DNA from: an uncultured Oscillospiraceae bacterium
Lineage (GTDB): Bacteria; Bacillota; Clostridia; Oscillospirales; Oscillospiraceae
Direction of reading: 5' to 3'
NCBI GenBank assembly: GCA_910585815.1
Contig: CAJUFJ010000033.1
Span: forward strand, 1 to 37,508
Length of the DNA stretch: 37,508 nucleotides
Notes under the pieces: model-generated
Database searches by the model: none
What the model was told of the DNA's origin: nothing
Seen by the model: the letters and a program-made list of their open reading frames with translations, nothing else
Program-made: the position numbers and the translations under genes
In this document: piece after piece, positions 1-8,095 of the stretch
Position numbering within the stretch: position 1 is the first letter of the stretch
Layout of the letters: the number at the start of each line of letters is the position of its first letter

Positions 1-73
1 GGCTCTGCCGCTTACGGATATCGCGTCCCCCTTGCGGGGAAAAGGAGGCTTGCCCTGCGGGGGAGGAAATTGG
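1..73. repeat. GC-rich intergenic palindromic remnant at left edge
   Basis: This is the sequence downstream of the permease stop codon. It contains a short hairpin (CCCCTTGCGGGG, around 28-40) and the string AAAAGGAGGCTTGCC-CTGCGGGGG, which resembles the right end of the palindromic element at 3885-4060 plus the bases after it (AAAGGAGCCCTTGCC-GCCTGCGGGCG). It may be part of another copy of that interspersed repeat, cut by the window edge. No gene is visible. The resemblance is by eye only. Confidence 0.35.
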
Positions 74-1264
74 TCAATCGTAATGCAGCGCGTCGATGGG
101 GTTGAGCCGCGCCGCCTTTTTGGCGGGGAGGTATCCGAAAAGCACCCCGATGCCCGCCGAGATGCCGAAGGCCGTCAGAACGGCAAAGAGGGTGGGGGCC
201 ACGGTGAGGGCCTCTCCCAGAAGGCGGGCCGCCGCCACGGTGGCCGCCGCCGACAGGAGGCAGCCCAGGCCGATGCCGATTACCCCGCCCAGGGCGCTGG
301 TGACGGCCGCCTCGATGACAAACTGCTCCATAATGGTCCGCTCCTTGGCCCCCAGGGACTTGCGCACGCCGATCTCCCGGGTGCGCTCGGTGACGGACAC
401 CAGCATGATGTTCATAATCCCGATGCCCCCCACCACCAGGGAAATGGCGGCGATGCCAGCCAACACGCCCACCAGAATGTTGATGGTTCCGGTCATGGCG
501 TCCACCAGTTCAGACATGGTGACGATGCTGTAGTAGTCGTCGCTGCCGAAAAACTCGGTCAGCGCCCGCTCCAGCGCGGCCTTGCTCTGGGCCATGCGGT
601 TCTCGTCCACCATGGTGACCACGTAGCTGGACACCCGGCTGCCCCCCAGCCGGGCGGCGGTGGAGTAGGGCAGGTAGAGGCAGTCGTCGCCGCCCCCCTC
701 ACTCATGGAGTCCTCCCGCTGGGAGAGGACCCCCACAATGGTCAGGGCCTGGCCCCCCACCCGCAGGGTCTGACCCACGGCGTTCCCGCCGAAGTAGGCC
801 TGATTCACATAGGCCCCCACCACGCAAACCTTGGCCCGGGTGGCGATGTCGCTGTATTGCAGCCCCCGGCCCTGGGCCACGGTATAGCCGTAGATGCGGT
901 TGTAGTCCTCGCTCACCCCGGACACCGAGGTGGAGGTGGTATCGCTGCCGATTTTCACCCCGCCCATCATGGACACGGTTGGGGAGCACAGTTCCAGCTC
1001 CCCGGGGTGGCCGGCCACAATCTCATACATGTCCTCCACTTCCATGGTCCGGGTGGCCCCCCGGGACTGGACGGAGACGGTGAGGGTGTTGGTGCCCATG
1101 CTGGAAAAGCTGTCGGCGATGTAGTGCTCCAGACCGCTGCCCAGGCCCACAATGACAATCACCGCCGCCACGCCGATGATGATGCCCAGCATGGTGAGCA
1201 GGGTGCGGACCTTGCAGGAGACGATATTTTTCAGGGCCAGAGAGAGGGATTCGGTGAATCTCAT
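74..1264 (-). CDS. MacB-like ABC transporter permease
   Basis: This is the membrane subunit of an export-type ABC system (MacB/FtsX family). It is 396 residues long, typical of the free-standing Gram-positive MacB permeases that have a separate ATPase. A first membrane segment lies at about residues 20-42 (LLTMLGIIIGVAAVIVIVGL). An extracytoplasmic MacB_PCD domain follows to about residue 265. The FtsX domain with three membrane helices then includes the family motif ERTREIGVRKSLGAK and ends in LNPIDALHYD. The start chosen is the ATG at 1264, which overlaps the ATPase stop (ATGA). A longer frame upstream runs through the ATPase gene and is not real. Co-transcribed with the adaptor and ATPase, it probably exports a peptide, antibiotic or other amphipathic compound. 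The substrate is not readable from sequence. Confidence 0.93.
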   Translation of the reverse strand: MRFTESLSLALKNIVSCKVRTLLTMLGIIIGVAAVIVIVGLGSGLEHYIADSFSSMGTNTLTVSVQSRGATRTMEVEDMYEIVAGHPGELELCSPTVSMMGGVKIGSDTTSTSVSGVSEDYNRIYGYTVAQGRGLQYSDIATRAKVCVVGAYVNQAYFGGNAVGQTLRVGGQALTIVGVLSQREDSMSEGGGDDCLYLPYSTAARLGGSRVSSYVVTMVDENRMAQSKAALERALTEFFGSDDYYSIVTMSELVDAMTGTINILVGVLAGIAAISLVVGGIGIMNIMLVSVTERTREIGVRKSLGAKERTIMEQFVIEAAVTSALGGVIGIGLGCLLSAAATVAAARLLGEALTVAPTLFAVLTAFGISAGIGVLFGYLPAKKAARLNPIDALHYD

Positions 1265-2001
1265 ATGTCCCCACCCCCTCGCTTCCCCGGGGTCCGGGGG
1301 GTGACCACCGCCTCCGGGGCATCGGCAGGGCCGTCGTACACCACCCGGCCGTCCTCCAGGCGGATGATCCGCTGGGCCTGGACGGCGATGGAGTTGTCGT
1401 GGGTGATGAGGACCACCGTGTGCCCGGCGCGGTGGAGGTCCTGGAGCATGGCCAGCACCTCCCGGCCGGTGCGGGAGTCCAGAGCGCCGGTGGGCTCGTC
1501 GGCCAGAATCACCGAGGGCCTGCCCACCAGGGCCCGGGCAATGGACACCCGCTGCTGCTGGCCCCCGGACAGCTCCATGGGCCTGTGCCGCCACTTGTCC
1601 CCCAGGCCCACCTGCTCCAGAGCGGCCAGGGCCCGCTCCCGCCGCTCCCCCCGGGGGACACCGGCGTACATCAGGGGGACCTCCACATTTTCCAGTAAAT
1701 TCAGCCTGGGCAGCAGGTTGTACTGCTGAAAGATGAAGCCCAGAAGCTCGTTGCGAATCTCCGCCAGCCGGTTTTTGTTCATCCGGCCCACGTCCTGGCC
1801 GTTGAGGAGGTAGGTCCCCTCCGAGGGCACATCCAGACAGCCGATGATGTTCATGCAGGTGGACTTCCCCGAGCCGGAGGAGCCCACAATGGCGGTAAAC
1901 TCCCCGGTCTCAATCTCAAAGGAGATGTGGTCGGCGGCAGTGACCGTGCTGTCCCCCATGGGGTAGTACTTGCACACATCCTGAAAGGTAATCAGCGCCA
2001 T
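1261..2001 (-). CDS. ABC transporter ATPase, MacB/LolD type
   Basis: This 246-residue nucleotide-binding subunit belongs to the MacB/LolD/YknY family. It carries Walker A GSSGSGKST at residues 40-48, the Q-loop in FQQYNLLPRL, signature LSGGQQQR at 144-151, Walker B VILADEPTGALD at 164-175 and the H-loop at VLITHD. The ATG at 2001 lies one base after the adaptor stop codon, and its own stop overlaps the permease start by 4 bp, so translation is coupled. It should energise the permease next to it. About 15 residues after the H-loop region form a GC-rich tail (PRTPGKRGGGDI) of no evident function. Assignment to the family is secure; the exported substrate is unknown. Confidence 0.95.
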   Translation of the reverse strand: MALITFQDVCKYYPMGDSTVTAADHISFEIETGEFTAIVGSSGSGKSTCMNIIGCLDVPSEGTYLLNGQDVGRMNKNRLAEIRNELLGFIFQQYNLLPRLNLLENVEVPLMYAGVPRGERRERALAALEQVGLGDKWRHRPMELSGGQQQRVSIARALVGRPSVILADEPTGALDSRTGREVLAMLQDLHRAGHTVVLITHDNSIAVQAQRIIRLEDGRVVYDGPADAPEAVVTPRTPGKRGGGDI

Positions 2002-2002
2002 G

Positions 2003-3733
2003 TCAGGACCCTCCCCGCCTGCCGCCGGGACTTCCGCCGCCGGGGCCGCCGGACACTGTGATGTTGGCCATCCCGCCGCCGGGCATGGCTCCGCCCTCGA
2101 AGGCCACCCCGCCCATGCCGCCGGGCATCATCATCCCGAAGCCGCCCGAGGAGGTAGTGGGGATGTAGGCCACAGTGTCCCCCTCCTGGAGGCCGGAAAT
2201 AATCTCGATGTAGCTGCTGTCGCTGGCGCCAATCTCCACGGGGACGGAGCAGTAATCCCCGCCCTCTATGGCCGTGCCGTTGGCGGCGCTGGGGGAATCG
2301 GCAGTAACCAGCACGGTGTTCCCCCGGTTCAGCGCCCCGGAGGGGATGGCCAGCACGCCGCTGGCGCTCTGGAGGGTGATGGCGGCGTCCACATTCATGC
2401 CGGGAAGCAGGCCCTCGGTCTCGTCGATGCGGACAGTAACCGGGTAGGTGGTGGTCCCTCCGGAGGAGGTCCCGGCCACGCTCACCTTGGTCACCACGCC
2501 GGTGTAGGTCTTGCCCTCCACCGCGTCGGCGGTGATTTCCACCCTCTGGCCCACGGCGATGTCGGAGATGTCCAGCTCGTCCACGCTGAGGGTCATGGTG
2601 AGATAGCTCAGATCGTAGATGGAGCACAGCACCTTGCCCGCCTCGCTGGTCTCGCCGGCCTTGTAGTTCTTGTCGATCACCGTCCCACGGATGGGGGAGG
2701 TGATGGTGTAGTTGTTCAGCTGGTCCTGCCGGCTCTCCAGTGACAACTCCGCGTTGCGCAGGGAGTCGGCGGCGCTTTGGAGGCTGTCGTCCAGGCTGTC
2801 GCTGGTGAGGGTGAGGAGGACGTCTCCCCGGTCCACCCGGTCCCCCTCCCGGGCCCGGATGGCGGCCACCTGGCCGGAGACCTCCGCCGTGATGGCCTGC
2901 TCCGCCGCGTAGGCAAAGGCGGCGCTTCCGGCGCTGGCACAACCGTCGATGGTGGCGGAGCCGGTCTGGCTGACCGACAGGGCCCCGGGGTTGGCCACCT
3001 CCACCGTCACATAGCGGACAATCCGGTTGCCCTCCAGCACCGTGTCCGCCCGGTCAACCTTGGAAACGGTTCCCTCCAGCGTCTCGAAGGTGCTCTCCAG
3101 AGTGACGGCCGCCCGCTGGCCGACGGAGAAGCCCGCCGCCTCGTCGGCAAGGAAGGGGACCGTCAGTGTCATAACGTCGGAGTTGCGCAGGGTGGCCACG
3201 GTCTGCCCGGCGGATACGTCGTCCCCCTCCTCTACCTCCAGGGATAGGACCCGCCCCGTCTTGGGGGCGGTGACTGACAGCTTTTCCAGATCCTTGACCC
3301 GGCTGTTGTAGCTGCGCTGGGCCTGCTCCAGGGAGATCCGGGCCTGCTCCAGGGAGCCGGACAGGTCGGAGGTGTCGATGGTGTAGAGCACCGTCCCCTC
3401 CTCCACCTGGTCCCCCTCCTCGAAGTCGGCGGTGAGGATGCTCCCCTCCGCCAGGGAGGTGACCGAATAGGAGTTGGCCGCCTCCAGTGTGCCGCTGCCG
3501 GTGATCTGGGCGGTGATGTCCCGCCGCTCCACCGGGGCGGTGGTGTAGGTCAGGCCGGCGGCGGAGGCGGGTTGACCGCCCCCGGCCAGCCGCAGGGCGA
3601 AGGCCCCCGCCAGCACGCAGGCGGCCGCGGGGAGCAATACCCGCTTGCGCAGCAGCTTTTTGGCCAGCGTGCCGGATGCTCTGCCGGGCTGCTCCCGCTG
3701 GGGGACATCCCGTTTCAATACAGGAAGGTTCAT
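2003..3733 (-). CDS. MacA/HlyD-like membrane fusion protein
   Basis: This is the periplasmic-adaptor-type partner of the MacB-like transporter, 576 residues. It has a short basic cytoplasmic N-terminus, one membrane segment (about residues 25-42, VLLPAAACVLAGAFAL), a first biotinyl-lipoyl/HlyD stretch (QITGSGTLEAANSYSVTSL), coiled-coil hairpin residues (SLEQARISLEQAQRSYNSR), further lipoyl and beta-barrel regions, and a second coil (LRNAELSLESRQDQLNNY). The start is ATG 3733, preceded by AAAGGA at a good distance; an upstream in-frame ATG at 3814 lacks a ribosome binding site. The last 50 or so residues are an unusual Gly/Met-rich tail (GGFGMMMPGGMGG and more) ending in GGRRGGS. In cells with one membrane such adaptors stand outside the membrane and contact the permease. 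It belongs to one operon with the ATPase and permease. Confidence 0.9.
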   Translation of the reverse strand: MNLPVLKRDVPQREQPGRASGTLAKKLLRKRVLLPAAACVLAGAFALRLAGGGQPASAAGLTYTTAPVERRDITAQITGSGTLEAANSYSVTSLAEGSILTADFEEGDQVEEGTVLYTIDTSDLSGSLEQARISLEQAQRSYNSRVKDLEKLSVTAPKTGRVLSLEVEEGDDVSAGQTVATLRNSDVMTLTVPFLADEAAGFSVGQRAAVTLESTFETLEGTVSKVDRADTVLEGNRIVRYVTVEVANPGALSVSQTGSATIDGCASAGSAAFAYAAEQAITAEVSGQVAAIRAREGDRVDRGDVLLTLTSDSLDDSLQSAADSLRNAELSLESRQDQLNNYTITSPIRGTVIDKNYKAGETSEAGKVLCSIYDLSYLTMTLSVDELDISDIAVGQRVEITADAVEGKTYTGVVTKVSVAGTSSGGTTTYPVTVRIDETEGLLPGMNVDAAITLQSASGVLAIPSGALNRGNTVLVTADSPSAANGTAIEGGDYCSVPVEIGASDSSYIEIISGLQEGDTVAYIPTTSSGGFGMMMPGGMGGVAFEGGAMPGGGMANITVSGGPGGGSPGGRRGGS

Positions 3734-3838
3734 AGCTGAAATCGTCCTTTCCGTTTTAGACTGGCCCCATCCTAACAGGAAAATTTGAACAGCCGGCGGA
3801 GGAAATCGAAACAAAAGCTAAACAACCTGCAAACAATT

Positions 3839-3870
3839 CAAAACCTCCCCGCCGAAGTGCGGCGGGGAGG
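3839..3870 (-). terminator. Intrinsic terminator after the two-component genes
   Basis: Read on the minus strand, an 11-bp perfect GC-rich stem (CCTCCCCGCCG / CGGCGGGGAGG, loop CACTT) is followed by TTTTG. It lies about 230 nt past the response regulator stop and just before the adaptor gene, so the kinase/regulator message should end here and the export cassette should have its own start. Confidence 0.75.
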
Positions 3871-3884
3871 AAAGCCCGAAAAGG

Positions 3885-4060
3885 CCCCTTTTGAAAGGGG
3901 CTGTCAGCCGCAGGCTGACTGAGGATTGCGTTTTGCGCAGCAAAACATACGAAGTAAACAAAGCCTGCGTAATCTTGATTATTTCATACATTTCGCCTGC
4001 GGCGAAATACAATCCTCAGTCAGCGGCTCCGCCGCTGCCAGCTCCTTTCCAAAGGAGCCC
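3885..4060. repeat. MITE-like palindromic intergenic element
   Basis: The 176-bp stretch is symmetrical about its centre. Each outer end is a small hairpin (CCCCTTTTGAAAGGGG at 3885-3900; CTCCTTTCCAAAGGAG at 4042-4057). Inside these is a perfect 15-bp inverted repeat, GCTGACTGAGGATTG at 3914-3928 and its complement at 4010-4024, flanked by imperfect GC-rich arms. Each half carries a further inner hairpin (TTTTGCGCAGCAAAA; TTTCGCCTGCGGCGAAA). No coding capacity is evident. The shape fits a miniature inverted-repeat or REP-like interspersed element. It sits between the regulator and the transporter genes it may control. Confidence 0.7.
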
Positions 4061-4099
4061 TTGCCGCCTGCGGGCGGGACGGGAGGACGACCCTGTGCA

Positions 4100-4792
4100 T
4101 CACGCCCGGTTCAGCCGGTAGCCCGCCCCCCAGACGGTTTCAATGAGGCTGGGGTGGGCGGGGTCGTCCTCCACCTTATCCCGGATGCGGCCGATGTGGA
4201 CGGTGACGGTGGCGCTGTCCCCCACATACTCATAGCCCCAGATGGTCTCAAAGAGCTTTTCCTTGGAAAATACCGTGTTGGGGTGCTCGGCCAGAAACTT
4301 CAGCAGGGCAAATTCCCGGTTGGGCATTTTGACCTCCTGCCCGTCCTTCAACACCCGCCAGCTCCGGGGCAGAATCTGAACGCGGCCCAGGTCGAGGACC
4401 TCCGGCTCCCCCTGTCCCCCGCCGGTGAGGCGGGCGTACCGGTTGAGGTGGGCCTTCACCCGGGCCACCAGCTCTGCCGGGTCGAAGGGCTTGGCGATGT
4501 AGTCGTCCGCCCCCAGGCCCAGGCCGCGAATCTTGTCCACCGATTCGGTGCGGGCGGTGACCATAAGGATGGGCACGTCAATCCGGTCCCGGATCAGGCG
4601 GCACACGTCGTAGCCGCTGCACCCGGGGAGCATCAGGTCCAGCAGAAGCAGGCTGTAATCTCCGTTCAGCGCCTGGGTAACCGCCTGCTGGCCGTTGTCC
4701 ACCACGGTCACCTCGTAGCCCTCCATCTCCAGATAGTCCCGCTCCAGCATGGCGATCTCAGGATCGTCCTCAGCAATCAGCAGCCTGGTCAT
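4100..4792 (-). CDS. OmpR-family response regulator
   Basis: This 230-residue two-domain regulator has a receiver (residues 1-115) with acidic pair D9/D10, phospho-acceptor D52 (LLLDLMLPG), T79 and K101 (IAKPFDPAELVARV), then an OmpR/PhoB winged helix at about 130-228 (ending ETVWGAGYRLNRA). The ATG at 4792 follows GGAAGGAGG by seven bases; a longer upstream frame is an artefact of the overlapping kinase gene. It overlaps the kinase 3' end by 23 bp, so the two are translationally coupled. It probably activates the MacAB-like export cassette downstream, an arrangement known from Firmicute peptide-sensing and detoxification modules (for example BceRS- and CesRS-like systems), though that link is inferred from position only. 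Confidence 0.95.
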   Translation of the reverse strand: MTRLLIAEDDPEIAMLERDYLEMEGYEVTVVDNGQQAVTQALNGDYSLLLLDLMLPGCSGYDVCRLIRDRIDVPILMVTARTESVDKIRGLGLGADDYIAKPFDPAELVARVKAHLNRYARLTGGGQGEPEVLDLGRVQILPRSWRVLKDGQEVKMPNREFALLKFLAEHPNTVFSKEKLFETIWGYEYVGDSATVTVHIGRIRDKVEDDPAHPSLIETVWGAGYRLNRA

Positions 4793-6014
4793 AGTGACCC
4801 TCCTTCCGGGGGAGCTGGATGGTAAAGACCAGTCCCCCGTCGTTCTCCGCCCGGATGGTCCCGCCGTGGGCCTCCACAATGTATCTGGCGATGTACAGCC
4901 CCAGGCCGGAGCCCTCGCCGTTTTGGGCGCTCCGGGCCTGGTCGGCCCGCCAGAACTGGTCAAAGAGGTGGGGCAGGTCCTCCTCCGGCACCCCCTGGCC
5001 GTTGTCGGCAAAGCGGAGGGCTATCCAGTCCCCCCGTCGCTCCACCGCCAGGGAGATCACCAGGGGGTCGGCCCCGGCGTAGCGCAGGGCGTTGTCCTTC
5101 AGGTTGCTCAGCACCCGGTACAGCTGCTCCGCGTCCACGCAGGCGGGGTGGGGCCCGGGGGAGAGGGCGGTTTCAAACCGTCCCCCCGCCTGCTCCAGCT
5201 CCGGGGCGGTCTCGGCGGCAAACCGGGCGATAAAGGCCCCCAGGTCGGCGGGCTGGAGGAACAGGGGCAGGTTCCCCGTCTCCAGCCGGGAGAAGTAGAA
5301 CAGCCGCTGGAGGAGGACGTCCATGTCGCAGGCCCTGCGGTAGGCCACCTCCAGATACTGCCGCTGCCGCTCCGGCGTCTGGGCCACTCCGTCCCGCAGG
5401 CCCTTGATGTAGCCCTTTACGCTGGTAAGGGGGGTGCGCAGGTCGTGGGAGATGCCGGCCACCAGGTCGGTGCGGGCCTGCTCGTAGGCGGCGTTTTTCT
5501 CCTGCTCGGCCAGCAGATGCTCCTGCATCCGGTTGAAGGCGGCGCACACCGAGGAAAATTCATCCCGTCCTGGGTAGTCAATGGGCTGGGTGAAGTCACC
5601 CGCCCCGATGCGTCCGGCGGCCCGGGTCAGGGTGTCCACCGGCTGGAGCAGCTTTTTCAGCTGGTAGCGGGTAAACAGGATGTTTAGTAGGAGGATTACC
5701 ACAATGGCCGCCCCGCCGCTGAGGAACAGGGAGAGGGACATGGTTTCCATCCGAGGCCTGGCCCGGACGGAGACCGACGGATGGCTTGGAACGGCGATAC
5801 CCACCAGTTCCAGCTCACCCATCCCCCGGTCCAGCCAGACCATTCCCTCCTGGGTGGCGGCGTTAATGTGCATGGCCTGAAACATCTCCTCCGCCTGCCG
5901 CTGGTAGTACCGGGCGATGGCGTGGGTGGCCGCGCTGTTCACCGCCAGCATGGCCACCAGCGCCACCAGCACAGAGACCGTATTACAAAAAAAGAGGTGC
6001 CGCCGAATCCGCAT
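4770..6014 (-). CDS. Membrane sensor histidine kinase
   Basis: This 414-residue HisKA-type kinase has two membrane helices (about residues 8-30 and 93-115) that bracket a short, roughly 60-residue extracytoplasmic sensor region. HAMP follows (about 116-170), then the dimerisation helix with H190 in ISHDLRTPLTS, and the HATPase_c domain with N308 (LKDNALRY), DNGQGV at 337-342 and GSGLGLYIA at 368-376. ATG 6014 is preceded by GGAGGG. It autophosphorylates and passes the phosphate to the response regulator encoded immediately downstream. The small sensor loop argues against binding a large extracellular ligand and would suit membrane or transporter-based sensing, but this is inference. Confidence 0.95.
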   Translation of the reverse strand: MRIRRHLFFCNTVSVLVALVAMLAVNSAATHAIARYYQRQAEEMFQAMHINAATQEGMVWLDRGMGELELVGIAVPSHPSVSVRARPRMETMSLSLFLSGGAAIVVILLLNILFTRYQLKKLLQPVDTLTRAAGRIGAGDFTQPIDYPGRDEFSSVCAAFNRMQEHLLAEQEKNAAYEQARTDLVAGISHDLRTPLTSVKGYIKGLRDGVAQTPERQRQYLEVAYRRACDMDVLLQRLFYFSRLETGNLPLFLQPADLGAFIARFAAETAPELEQAGGRFETALSPGPHPACVDAEQLYRVLSNLKDNALRYAGADPLVISLAVERRGDWIALRFADNGQGVPEEDLPHLFDQFWRADQARSAQNGEGSGLGLYIARYIVEAHGGTIRAENDGGLVFTIQLPRKEGHYDQAADC

Positions 6015-6049
6015 AGGGTTTTCCCTCCTGCCGCTTCAAATGCACCTCT

Positions 6050-6078
6050 ATTGTACTATGAAATTGTAAATAAATCAG
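6050..6078 (-). promoter_or_regulatory. Candidate promoter of the kinase/regulator pair
   Basis: On the minus strand, CTGATT at 6078-6073 is followed after 17 bases by TACAAT at 6055-6050, about 35 bases before the kinase start codon. The -10 is a good SigA match (5/6); the -35 is weak (3/6), consistent with a promoter that needs an activator such as its own response regulator. Confidence 0.45.
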
Positions 6079-6130
6079 CGTCCGATTCTAAACTTTTCCG
6101 AAATTTTCAAACGGGGACCCGGGCGGCCGC

Positions 6131-6916
6131 TCAGGCCACGGAGTACCGCCAGGTGTTAAACAGGCTGATGCAGATAATAACCGCCATCAGCGCCACAAAC
6201 AGCCGCTCGACGTCCTCGCCCCTCAGCCGCTGGTTCAGCTTCCGGCCCAGAACGCCGCCGCCCAGGCCTCCCGCCACCATCAGGGCCAGCACCGGCCAGC
6301 GGAAGTCCGGGACGGAGCCGGTGGCGAGGGTGGAAAGCAGGCTGCACAGCTGGCTGAAAAAGATGATATACAGGCTGTTGGCCGCCGCCGTCTTGGTGTC
6401 CATGCTGAAAAAGAAATACAGCACCACCAGGTTGATGGGCCCGCCGCCAATGCCCAGAAAGCTGGACATACAGCCCAGCGCCAGGCCGATGACTGCGCAG
6501 GCCGCCTTCGCCCGGACCCGGTGGGTGGGGATACGGGCCTTGTTCAGGGTGTACAGAAGGGTGCCCACCGTGATTACGGCCAGGCAGGCGGCCTGAACCG
6601 CTCCCACCCGGTTGGGGTTGTCCGACATCTGACGCACCAGGGCGAACAGCTGGCTGCCCAGCAGCCCCCCCGCCGCCGCGCCGGCGGCCAGCGGCGTGCC
6701 CACGTCCAGCGAGACCCGTTTCTCCCCGGCCAGCAGGGACTTGCCCACCGAGTAGCAGCTCATGGACAGCACGGTGCAGCCCGACAGAAAGCTGATGGCG
6801 GATACCGTCTCCAAATGGAGCAGGTCCAGCACCGGCTTGATGATGACCCCGCCGCCGATGCCGCAGATCGCGCCCACGGCGCTGGCCCCCAGGGCCACAA
6901 GGAAAAATATCAGCAT
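6131..6916 (-). CDS. TauE/SafE-family sulfite/sulfonate exporter-like membrane protein
   Basis: This 261-residue polytopic protein belongs to the TauE/SafE (formerly DUF81) family. Eight or so hydrophobic helices are arranged in two halves that each begin with the family glycine motif: GAICGIGGGVIIKPVLDL near residue 15, and MSSFLGIGGGPINLVVLY near residue 150. Family members move sulfite, sulfoacetate, sulfonates or related anions across the cytoplasmic membrane. ATG 6916 has its ribosome binding site (GAGGTGA) inside the last codons of the sulfatase-maturating enzyme gene, so it is the last gene of the seven-gene sulfatase operon. In this context its likely cargo is the sulfate or another sulfur oxyanion released from the substrate, or the desulfated product. 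That substrate is inferred, not seen. Confidence 0.88.
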   Translation of the reverse strand: MLIFFLVALGASAVGAICGIGGGVIIKPVLDLLHLETVSAISFLSGCTVLSMSCYSVGKSLLAGEKRVSLDVGTPLAAGAAAGGLLGSQLFALVRQMSDNPNRVGAVQAACLAVITVGTLLYTLNKARIPTHRVRAKAACAVIGLALGCMSSFLGIGGGPINLVVLYFFFSMDTKTAAANSLYIIFFSQLCSLLSTLATGSVPDFRWPVLALMVAGGLGGGVLGRKLNQRLRGEDVERLFVALMAVIICISLFNTWRYSVA

Positions 6917-6920
6917 GGAA

Positions 6921-8036
6921 TCACCTCGTTTTCAGCAGGTTCTGCGCCCGGCGCAGGCGGGGGAGGGCGTAGGAAAAGAATCTGGTGTAGGCCTGGCAGT
7001 AGTAGTTGCGGCCCAGGCCGTCCGCCGTCTCCAGCCGGTCCCGGCGGCAGCCGTTGCGGCACAGGGGATACCACTGACAGCTTTTACACTCCTCCGGCAC
7101 GCGCATGGACGTCTCCACAAAGCCCAGCGCCTCCCGAGCCCGGTCCAGCTCGGCCCAGGAGTTTGAAAGAATGTTCCCCAGCCGGTACTGGTCCAGGCCG
7201 TAGAAGTCGCAGGGGTAGATGCTTCCGTCCGCCTCCACCAGATATTGCAGGCCGCAGCACCCCCGCATGGAGCACTGCTCCGGGGCGTGTCCCCCCAGCA
7301 TCCACACCAGATTGTCGAAGTAGCGGACAGACCAGTAGCGCCCCTGCTCCAGTTCCCGAAACCACAGGTCGAACAGGGTTTTTAAAAAGGCCTCGTACTG
7401 CGCGGGGGAGAGGGAGTAGCCCTGGCCGCCCCGGGACTCCTCCAGCGGGTCCAGGCAGGGGATGTACTGCTGAAAGCGGAAGCCGCCGCTGCACAGGGCG
7501 GCAAAGACGCTCTGGATATGCCGGGCCAGATAGCCGGTTACCACGGTGAGGACGTTGTACGCCACCCCGGCCTGCTCCAGCAGCCGGGCCGCCCGCAGCA
7601 CCCGGTCACAGGTCCCCTTCCCCGCTGCGTCCTTTCGGAAGCGGTCGTGACAGGCCCGGGTCCCGTCCAGTGAGAGGCCCACCAGAAAGCCCTTCTGCCG
7701 GAAAAAACGGCACCATTCCCCGTCCAGCAGTGTGCCGTTGGTCTGGATGGCGTACTGGACCGTCAGGTCCGGCGGGGCGGTCTGTTCCGTGTGGGCGACG
7801 AAGTCCCGGAAGAAGTCCAGCCCCGCCAGGGTGGGCTCCCCCCCCTGAAACAGGAAGGTGACTGAGCCCTCCGCCGCCTCTAACGCCTTTTCAATCAGGG
7901 TGTGGCTCACCTTGCCGGACATCAGCCCGTAGTTGGGGACGGCGCGGGCGCTGGCCTCGTCGGCGTAAAAGCAGTAGGCACAGCGCAGGTTGCAGCCGCT
8001 GGAGGCCGGTTTCAGCAGGATACTCAGGGGCGGCAT
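6921..8036 (-). CDS. Anaerobic sulfatase-maturating enzyme (radical SAM/SPASM)
   Basis: This 371-residue enzyme converts the active-site Cys (or Ser) of a sulfatase to C-alpha-formylglycine without oxygen. The radical SAM cluster motif is C15-x3-C19-x2-C22 (GCNLRCAYCFY), followed by FLFQGGEPTLAGLDFF and the AIQTNGTLLDGEW segment. The C-terminal SPASM region supplies the cysteines for two auxiliary clusters (CSMRGCCGLQYLVEADGS, YPCDFYGLD, ECKSCQWYPLCRNGCRRD, YYCQAY). Length and motifs closely match the characterised Clostridium perfringens anSME as I remember it. The start is ATG 8036, preceded by GGAAGGAGGAGAG; the long upstream extension of this frame is an antisense-like artefact through other genes. 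Its client is almost certainly the Cys-type sulfatase three genes away in the same operon. Confidence 0.97.
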   Translation of the reverse strand: MPPLSILLKPASSGCNLRCAYCFYADEASARAVPNYGLMSGKVSHTLIEKALEAAEGSVTFLFQGGEPTLAGLDFFRDFVAHTEQTAPPDLTVQYAIQTNGTLLDGEWCRFFRQKGFLVGLSLDGTRACHDRFRKDAAGKGTCDRVLRAARLLEQAGVAYNVLTVVTGYLARHIQSVFAALCSGGFRFQQYIPCLDPLEESRGGQGYSLSPAQYEAFLKTLFDLWFRELEQGRYWSVRYFDNLVWMLGGHAPEQCSMRGCCGLQYLVEADGSIYPCDFYGLDQYRLGNILSNSWAELDRAREALGFVETSMRVPEECKSCQWYPLCRNGCRRDRLETADGLGRNYYCQAYTRFFSYALPRLRRAQNLLKTR

Positions 8037-8064
8037 GGCGTTCTCTCCTCCTTCCGTTGGGAAT

Positions 8065-8088
8065 CGGGCCGCCCGGATGGGCGGCCCG
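8065..8088 (-). other. Intergenic RNA hairpin before the sulfatase-maturating enzyme gene
   Basis: A perfect 10-bp stem (GGGCCGCCC paired with GGGCGGCCC, closed by an extra C-G) with a 4-base loop lies between the regulator stop and the ribosome binding site of the next gene. There is no T-run, so it is not a classical terminator. It could slow polymerase, protect mRNA ends or set relative expression within the operon. Confidence 0.6.
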
Positions 8089-8095
8089 CGCAGTT

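Noticed and set aside
32..1729. Long plus-strand open frame (565 codons) opposite the ATPase and permease genes
   Set aside because: Its composition is His/Gly/Gln/Val-rich and of low complexity, as expected for the antisense frame of a GC-rich coding region; the opposite strand has two complete, motif-bearing ABC genes.
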